A DNA stretch of 44,365 bases from an uncultured Bacteroidota bacterium (GTDB lineage: Bacteria > Bacteroidota > Bacteroidia > JABEUT01). Under the pieces are notes generated by a model that had not been told where the DNA came from, did no database searches, and was given only the letters and a program-made list of their open reading frames with translations. The DNA is taken from NCBI GenBank assembly GCA_903863935.1, contig CAIPDV010000039.1, forward strand, positions 1 to 44,365, in the 5' to 3' direction. The position numbers and the translations under genes were made by a program. Shown piece after piece: positions 40,801-44,365 of this stretch; positions within the stretch are counted from its first letter, which is position 1, and the number at the start of each line of letters is the position of its first letter.

Positions 40801-41407
40801 AAACCCCGATTCGGTTGCAACCTATACGGTGACGGTCTCCAATGGCTGCAAGGTGAGTAAAACTACGGTCGTTACGCCTGATGCTCCTGCGCTGATTGCC
40901 TGTTGCGATAAAACTATTCTTTCCGGAGATGATACCCTACTTATAGCCGCAGGAAATTCCACCAATCCTTTTGTCTGGAGTCCAACTGTTACTTGTTTAA
41001 ACCCTCCAAAGTGTGATTCGGTAACAGTTTCACCGACAGTAACAACAACCTACTCAGTTACCATGACTGACGCACTCGATTGCCAGGTTGAAAAAGTGAT
41101 AACCATTGTAGTGGAAACACCTTGTTTCAATTTAAGTGTGCCAAATGTATTTACACCCAATGTTCCCGGCCCATCCGGATTGAATAATGAGTTTTACATT
41201 AAAACAGAAAACATCACCAATTGGTCAATCTATATTTATGACCGCTGGGGTAAGGAAATGTTCAAGTCAACCAACCCAACCCAATACTGGACAGGCCTTA
41301 CAGAAGGCGGCTCCAAAGCCCCCGATGGGGTTTACTATTATATTCTCTCCGGTGTTTGTGAGAATAAAACGTATAAAAAGCAAGGGTTTTTGCAGTTGAT
41401 AAGGTAA
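37802..41407 (+). CDS. large secreted adhesin-like protein, IgGFc-binding and SprB-type repeats, T9SS type B
   Basis: The 1201-aa exported protein starts at the ATG at 37802 with a signal peptide (MTKFTFAFFISFLLLTGVSHSQS). Residues about 25-440 resemble the IgGFc-binding N-terminal domain (GKDFWFGFTE, VPSTDVV, SVFAAIEYS, PQTNWGKNFVFLPT). Two SprB-type repeats follow (about 465-600), with NWSNGQTTQTATGLSAGVYT and YNWNNGQTSQTATGLSAGTYT, then five or more Ig/PKD-like repeats with Y.WSTG.TT.(S/T)I. The C-terminal 90 residues are the gliding-motility-associated type B sorting domain (PNVFTPN, IYIYDRWGKEMFKS, APDGVYYYIL, KKQGFLQLI). It should be exported by T9SS and act at the surface in adhesion or gliding. 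Cysteine pairs in each repeat suggest disulfides. A palindrome starts at its stop. Confidence 0.93.
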   Translation: MTKFTFAFFISFLLLTGVSHSQSINTNSGKDFWFGFTETEDITSADYVVYINTLKTTNGTVSVPGYAWSVNFTAVPGVTTRIVVPSTDVVVTSFSGPVNQAVHVIADSTISVFAAIEYSERSDNSCIFPVASLGNDYYIMDLSLCQSFSEFMVVAQDCKDSVEITPSQNITVGGSHLAGIPYTEVIQPGQVLLVQCDQDLTGSRIRSLNHSETGVIAASNWNCVYCSGTANPFYEELIPQTNWGKNFVFLPTAQAQDQCRVLSETNGTIVTFYTASGNNVQTLNAGQYYDTTVYYATPVFISATNPISVGRFLRTGSCNNYYVTNPSGKGDPSEVIVDANEQMFLDTIAFYVSRTPDIDSTYIQVVTRTADKNSVFLDNVNIGAFFSTLVPNPTYSYCSLTILPGSHTLKTTGQGFVAYTCGLGFEDAMAAAAGVYLNEMIINTSVVNPSTCSATDGSATANVTGISPFIYNWSNGQTTQTATGLSAGVYTITVSDSECVPHRATAIVTISGHNGFTSTVTDTNPACKNPLGNSTVYPTGGTAPYTYNWNNGQTSQTATGLSAGTYTCTVTDNNGCKDFVITTIRNYSAPGIGVAPYNDSVCGVTVQTLHAYGLNTGIYNWAPNSGLSCNICPAPDASPTVTTTYTITGLDSSGCSASATVTIAVLTSPIPGIRGKDSVCAGYQDTLIASGGITYYWSTGATTDTIIGTINTTKTITLTAYNGYCPSHDTTFTIHVIATPTAVITSVTDSVCAGDSIKLTGGGGVNYIWSTGKTTSSIWVKPITNTTYTLYAYAGACYDTTTAKVYVKPAITATIAALHDTVCPNGVSTLTATAIGGNATYRWSTGATTSSINVTDTVNTTYTATVYGVCDSVKKMITVYVSPLQKPIVTGTLQKCRGLKDTLFVSGSANYIWSNGSTKTTYFTDPINADSVIYVVGYNSFGCPDTTRFTVNLQSTPTVTINPPTVACSGSDVLLTAKTSGIGPFTYLWSTGQTTDTITVNPDSVATYTVTVSNGCKVSKTTVVTPDAPALIACCDKTILSGDDTLLIAAGNSTNPFVWSPTVTCLNPPKCDSVTVSPTVTTTYSVTMTDALDCQVEKVITIVVETPCFNLSVPNVFTPNVPGPSGLNNEFYIKTENITNWSIYIYDRWGKEMFKSTNPTQYWTGLTEGGSKAPDGVYYYILSGVCENKTYKKQGFLQLIR

Positions 41408-41421
41408 GTCGGAGCCCGACT
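41407..41421. repeat. REP-like palindrome at the end of the adhesin gene
   Basis: AGTCGG-AGC-CCGACT is a perfect 6-bp stem with a 3-base loop that starts on the last base of the stop codon. No T tract follows, so it is not a standard terminator. Confidence 0.45.
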
Positions 41422-41473
41422 GGCAATTATAATAACGGCATAAAACGGCTTATTATAGAAAGTTGCGGATAGC

Positions 41474-41743
41474 TTAATACACCTCGTCATGGGTGCCAAC
41501 ATCTACAAACACGGCTTTTTGTGGTTTGTCTTTGGTGAAGTAAAAAACCACTCGTAAATCATATCCAATTGAAAAACTCCAGAGGCCCTTTAAATTGCCG
41601 GATAGTTTGTGGGTTTTTAATGGAGGATGAAAAGGATTCAAAATAAATAATTCTACTGCCTTCCAAAAAAAATCTTCTGATGCAGAGCCCTTAATCTTTT
41701 TACGAAATCCTTTTTTGAAGGAAGTGCTGAATGAAATTTCCAC
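41474..41743 (-). CDS. RelE/YafQ-type toxin
   Basis: The 89-aa protein has the RelE-superfamily mRNA-interferase fold: basic N-terminus (FSTSFKKGFRKKIKG), LKTHKLSGNLKGLWSFSIGYDLRVVFYF, and the closing VDVGTHDEVY. It should cleave ribosome-bound mRNA unless held by its antitoxin. The start is a GTG whose G is the last base of the antitoxin TAG stop, so the pair is coupled. No in-frame ATG fits. Family call is good; activity is inferred. Confidence 0.85.
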   Translation of the reverse strand: MEISFSTSFKKGFRKKIKGSASEDFFWKAVELFILNPFHPPLKTHKLSGNLKGLWSFSIGYDLRVVFYFTKDKPQKAVFVDVGTHDEVY

Positions 41744-41958
41744 TAAAGCATTTTTTTGAGTTCCGAAATAGAAGAAGAAAATTTAAGTTTGTGGGAGGTC
41801 TGCTCCTTCAAGGCAGCTTTAAAATTATCCGCAATTTCTTTTCTCCGAATATCAGATATGTTATGTTCCAAAAGAGTTTTCAACTCTTCCTTAAACTCCA
41901 ATGGTAAATTGTAGATGCTTTCTACTATATTGTTAAAGCTATTCTGCTTCGCTTTCAT
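41743..41958 (-). CDS. antitoxin of the RelE/YafQ-type pair
   Basis: The 71-aa partner gene lies immediately upstream of the toxin. It is highly helical (IVESIYNLPLEFKEELKTLLEHNISDIRRKEIADNFKAAL) with a C-terminal tail (KLKFSSSISELKKML) likely to wrap the toxin. It lacks a clear DNA-binding motif of the RHH or HTH kind. The -7 box at 41973-41980 lies 14 bases before the ATG. The antitoxin call rests on position, size and coupling. Confidence 0.8.
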   Translation of the reverse strand: MKAKQNSFNNIVESIYNLPLEFKEELKTLLEHNISDIRRKEIADNFKAALKEQTSHKLKFSSSISELKKML

Positions 41959-41972
41959 GGTAAATCTTTACG

Positions 41973-41980
41973 CAAAGATA
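41973..41980 (-). promoter_or_regulatory. -7 box of the toxin-antitoxin operon
   Basis: TATCTTTG on the minus strand, 14 bases before the antitoxin ATG. Confidence 0.45.
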
Positions 41981-42076
41981 CTTATAATCCTTAAAATATG
42001 CCTTTATAAGCCGTTTTTTGTTTAATCGGTAGAGATCCTTCACTTTGTTCTGGATGACAAAGGCACCGGATGTGCA

Positions 42077-42102
42077 ATAAAAAAGCCCCAAAATGGGGCT
42101 TT
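42077..42102 (-). terminator. Rho-independent terminator after the zinc-ribbon gene
   Basis: AAAGCCCCA pairs with TGGGGCTTT across three bases. On the minus strand six T residues end and follow the stem. It lies 25 bp past the stop at 42127, and a REP-like palindrome (AGTCGG-CCT-CCGACT, 42114-42128) overlaps that stop codon. Confidence 0.75.
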
Positions 42103-42126
42103 AAATATTTGGCAGTCGGCCTCCGA

Positions 42127-42966
42127 CTAGGCGTGATTTTCCAATACCTTTGAGGTAGGAGCTTTCTTGGTATCTTCCAAAAGAGCTTTATCTACGATGA
42201 TACGGCCACAATGTTCGCACACAACTAATTTCTTATGAGCTGTAATTTCAGTTTGTCTTTGTGGTGGTATCTTAACGAAACAACCGCTGCAAGCACCTCT
42301 TTCAATGGTAACAACAGCCAGTCCGTTTTTAAAGTTCGGGCGGATACGGTTATAAGCATTCAAAAGGGTTTGGTCAATATTCGATTTGGCGTCAACAGAC
42401 TTTTTGAGGAGGTCCTTTTCTTCTTTTTCAGTTTCCGAAACGATCTTCTCCAGTTCGTCTTTCTTAGCTTTCAGGTCTTTGTTTTTTTCATCCAACAATT
42501 CTTCCGATTGTTTCATCATTTCCTGCTTCACAATGATAGATGATTTGTATTCTTTTACTCTCTTGTCAGAAAGTTGAATTTCCAGCTTTTGGAATTCCAG
42601 TTCTTTGGTCAATGATTCAAACTCACGGTTATTACGAACCTTGTTCTGTTGTGATTCGTATTTCTTGATGAGAGTTTGGGAGTCCTTTGCGTTGTTCTTC
42701 TTTTCAGCGATCATTTTGTCGAGGCTTTCAATTTCCTCTTGTTGCTTTGCAATACGGAGTTTCAAAGCGTTGATGGTCTCTTCCAGGTCCTGAACTTCCA
42801 CAGGCAATTCACCTCTCAGAATACGTATTTCATCAACCAGCGAATCGATATCCTGTAATTGGTATAATGCAATAAGTTCCTGTTCAAGGTGTTCCTGGGT
42901 CATGCCCTGTAATCCTTGGAGATATGATTTTCTTGGAGTGCTCTTTCCTGTTTTGGTTGCTGACAT
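42127..42966 (-). CDS. coiled-coil protein with C-terminal C4 zinc ribbon
   Basis: The 279-aa cytosolic protein has a long coiled-coil hairpin (about 25-200; QDIDSLVDEIRILRGELPVEVQDL, KIEIQLSDKRVKEYKS-like heptads) and a C-terminal C4 zinc ribbon (RGACSGCFVKIPPQ, VVCEHCGRIIV). This is the conserved zf-RING_7/CdsZ-like family, found in most Bacteroidota and in other phyla, with no settled function; links to division and nucleic-acid metabolism have been proposed. It follows the Nif3-like gene by 2 bp on the same strand, a pairing seen often in Bacteroidota. A possible -7 box (TACCTTTG, 43023 to 43016) lies inside that gene. Confidence 0.87.
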   Translation of the reverse strand: MSATKTGKSTPRKSYLQGLQGMTQEHLEQELIALYQLQDIDSLVDEIRILRGELPVEVQDLEETINALKLRIAKQQEEIESLDKMIAEKKNNAKDSQTLIKKYESQQNKVRNNREFESLTKELEFQKLEIQLSDKRVKEYKSSIIVKQEMMKQSEELLDEKNKDLKAKKDELEKIVSETEKEEKDLLKKSVDAKSNIDQTLLNAYNRIRPNFKNGLAVVTIERGACSGCFVKIPPQRQTEITAHKKLVVCEHCGRIIVDKALLEDTKKAPTSKVLENHA

Positions 42967-42968
42967 CG

Positions 42969-44111
42969 TTATAAATAATTTACCGGGTTAGTATTCGTTT
43001 TTGAAATTCGGGCTGCAAAGGTAGTAAATTTTTCCTTTAGTAGGGAATAGACTATTTCGGGGGTAAATTGTTCACTTTCATAATGCCCGATGTCGGCTAT
43101 TACTATTTTGCCGTCCGCATCAAAAAACTGGTGGTATTTATAGTCCCCAGTAACAAACATATCGGCCCCTGCGCTTATTGCATTTGGCAGGAGGAAAGAG
43201 CCTGCTCCTCCGCATATTGCCACTTTTTTTACCTTTTTACCCCTGAGCGGGGTATACCGGATCCCCGGAGCCTTCATATTCTTCTTTAAAAGTTGCAGAA
43301 AATCCATTTCGCTCAGGGGTTTTTCAAGCTCTCCTACCATTCCGGCACCTACTTGCGGGTGAGACAGGTGAAGTGGGTATATATCGTATGCTACCTCCTC
43401 ATAAGGGTGAGCCTTGATAAGTGCATTTATTACCCTGTTTTCAATATGGATAGGGTAGAGGGTCTCTATCCGCTCCTCCTTTTCGTGATGCCGTTTATGC
43501 TTTGTTCCAACATGAGGATTGGAGTTTTCCCCTGCCCTGAAAGTACCAACGCCTTCCGCATTAAAGCTGCATTCATCATAATCTCCTATCTTTCCTGCAC
43601 CTGCTTCAAATAATGCTGTTCGCACGGCCTCTGCCTTATTAGTCGGGCAAAAAGTCACCAGTTTGCGCAATAGGCCCTCTTTCGGTTCAAGTATAGAAAG
43701 GTTTTTAATCCCGATTTTCTCAGCTATCTTATTGTTAACCCCCATGCGGATATTATCCAGATTGGTGTGCATGGCATAGATTGCAAGGTCATTCTTAATA
43801 GCGTAGATGAGGGTTCTTTCATAATAGGTTTTACCTGTAAGCTTTTTAATCGGGAAAAAGAGAATAGGGTGATGGGCAATGATCATATTGCATTTAAGCT
43901 TTACAGCTTCCTTTAGCACCTCTTCCGTGCTATCAAGACAGAGTAAAACCCCCGTTATTTCCTTTTCCTTATCTCCGGCTATTAATCCGCAGTTATCATA
44001 CGATTCCTGGTAATTCGGAGGGCATATCTCTTCCAGTTGAGATATCAGTTCTTTTATTTTCAAAATGATAGATTTTAAGATGCTAAAAATACGAAATCCC
44101 TGATTAAGCAT
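42969..44111 (-). CDS. Nif3-like dinuclear metal centre protein
   Basis: The 380-aa long-form Nif3/YqfO-type protein has PPNYQESYDNCGLIAGD, LLCLDSTEEVLKEAV, MIIAHHPILFFP (metal-binding His pair), YAMHTNLDN, a YqfO/CutA-like insert in the middle (about 130-240), and a C-terminal VTGDYKYHQFFDA and DIGHYESE. It may act as a GTP cyclohydrolase-1 type 2-like or regulatory hydrolase; activity is unclear in the family. The ATG at 44111 gives a 16-residue extension not usual in relatives; a TTG at 44063 (LKIKELISQLEEI) would match the family start better. It forms a two-gene unit with the zinc-ribbon gene. Confidence 0.92.
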   Translation of the reverse strand: MLNQGFRIFSILKSIILKIKELISQLEEICPPNYQESYDNCGLIAGDKEKEITGVLLCLDSTEEVLKEAVKLKCNMIIAHHPILFFPIKKLTGKTYYERTLIYAIKNDLAIYAMHTNLDNIRMGVNNKIAEKIGIKNLSILEPKEGLLRKLVTFCPTNKAEAVRTALFEAGAGKIGDYDECSFNAEGVGTFRAGENSNPHVGTKHKRHHEKEERIETLYPIHIENRVINALIKAHPYEEVAYDIYPLHLSHPQVGAGMVGELEKPLSEMDFLQLLKKNMKAPGIRYTPLRGKKVKKVAICGGAGSFLLPNAISAGADMFVTGDYKYHQFFDADGKIVIADIGHYESEQFTPEIVYSLLKEKFTTFAARISKTNTNPVNYL

Positions 44112-44120
44112 TGGGTTTTC

Positions 44121-44128
44121 TATCTTTG
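44121..44128 (+). promoter_or_regulatory. -7 box of the Alg9-like gene
   Basis: TATCTTTG matches TAnnTTTG, 24 bases before the GTG at 44153. Confidence 0.45.
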
Positions 44129-44152
44129 TCCCATAAACCTGATTAACATAGG

Positions 44153-44365
44153 GTGAAAGAGATACTCAATTCAAAGTATAGCCGTTTTTTTCTTGTTGCC
44201 TTGCTGGTCAACCTCCTGTGTTCATGGTTCAGCATTGGGTTTAATCAGGTAGATGAGCATTACCAGGTATTGGAGTTTTGCAATTGCAAGATGGGGCATT
44301 CCCCGGCATCGGCCCTGCCATGGGAGTTTCACGATAAGATCAGATCGTCTTTACTGCCGACAATA
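44153..44365 (+). CDS. Alg9-like mannosyltransferase, N-terminal part (runs off the window)
   Basis: The frame starts with a GTG at 44153; an in-frame stop lies at 44144. It stays open to the right edge, giving 71 residues. A first membrane helix (YSRFFLVALLVNLLCSWFSIGF) is followed by NQVDEHYQVLEFCNCKMG and LPWEFHDKIRSSLLP. This order, a DE(H)..Q.LE motif and then WEF....RS...P, is the luminal-loop signature of GT22 Alg9/PIG-B-like mannosyltransferases, which take mannose from a polyprenyl phosphate. The rest of the gene lies outside the window, so only the family is claimed. It is divergent from the Nif3-like gene. Confidence 0.78.
   Translation, partial: MKEILNSKYSRFFLVALLVNLLCSWFSIGFNQVDEHYQVLEFCNCKMGHSPASALPWEFHDKIRSSLLPTI

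Overview
The window is a chromosomal stretch of a Bacteroidota bacterium, most likely Chitinophagales/Sphingobacteriales-like. The evidence is low GC, two proteins with type IX secretion (T9SS) sorting domains (one type A, one type B/gliding-associated), a bacillithiol gene (bshA), a four-helix-bundle protein gene, and many copies of the Bacteroidota sigma -7 box TAnnTTTG just upstream of genes. No rRNA or CRISPR array is present. There is one tRNA, tRNA-Ser(CGA), at 9790-9876.

Region 1 (1 to about 9.79 kb) looks like the right-hand part of an integrated mobile element. A tyrosine integrase lies beside the 3' end of tRNA-Ser. Next to it are a gene of unknown function, an excisionase-like HTH gene, a small acidic protein and a zinc-ribbon/RadA-like ATPase preceded by short iteron-like repeats. 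The cargo follows: two paralogous small beta-rich proteins resembling phage particle proteins, a T9SS-exported beta-propeller protein translationally coupled to one of them, an orphan LytTR response regulator, and a divergent secreted protein. The two paralogues share a strongly conserved promoter block. The regulator/secreted-protein intergenic region has phased direct repeats and a CRP-like palindrome. The left end of the element is not in the window.

Region 2 (9.9 to 31.4 kb) is core genome: uvrC, a metal-binding zinc-ribbon protein, a NUDIX hydrolase and pyrE with overlapping divergent start codons, a four-helix-bundle cassette, bshA, a YdcF-like protein, a GT2 glycosyltransferase with purB, two GT39-like membrane glycosyltransferases, a dus gene, a CPBP protease, a biotin carrier protein, an M1 aminopeptidase lipoprotein, a polytopic membrane protein, adk, and a GH3-family gene overlapping a propeller-like exported protein.

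Region 3 (31.4 to 34.0 kb) is a repeat-rich, gene-poor stretch with a nested palindromic element, an outer-membrane-barrel candidate, further palindromes, and phased 11-bp repeats before a DUF5681-type gene.

Region 4 (34.0 to 44.4 kb) returns to core functions: a ppk1-ppx polyphosphate operon, a SixA-like phosphatase, a giant T9SS type B adhesin-like protein with IgGFc-binding and SprB-type repeats, a RelE/YafQ-type toxin-antitoxin pair, a coiled-coil zinc-ribbon protein, a Nif3-like protein, and the start of an Alg9-like mannosyltransferase that runs off the right edge. Across the window several -7 boxes sit only 4-7 nt before the ATG, which suggests that leaderless transcripts are common here.
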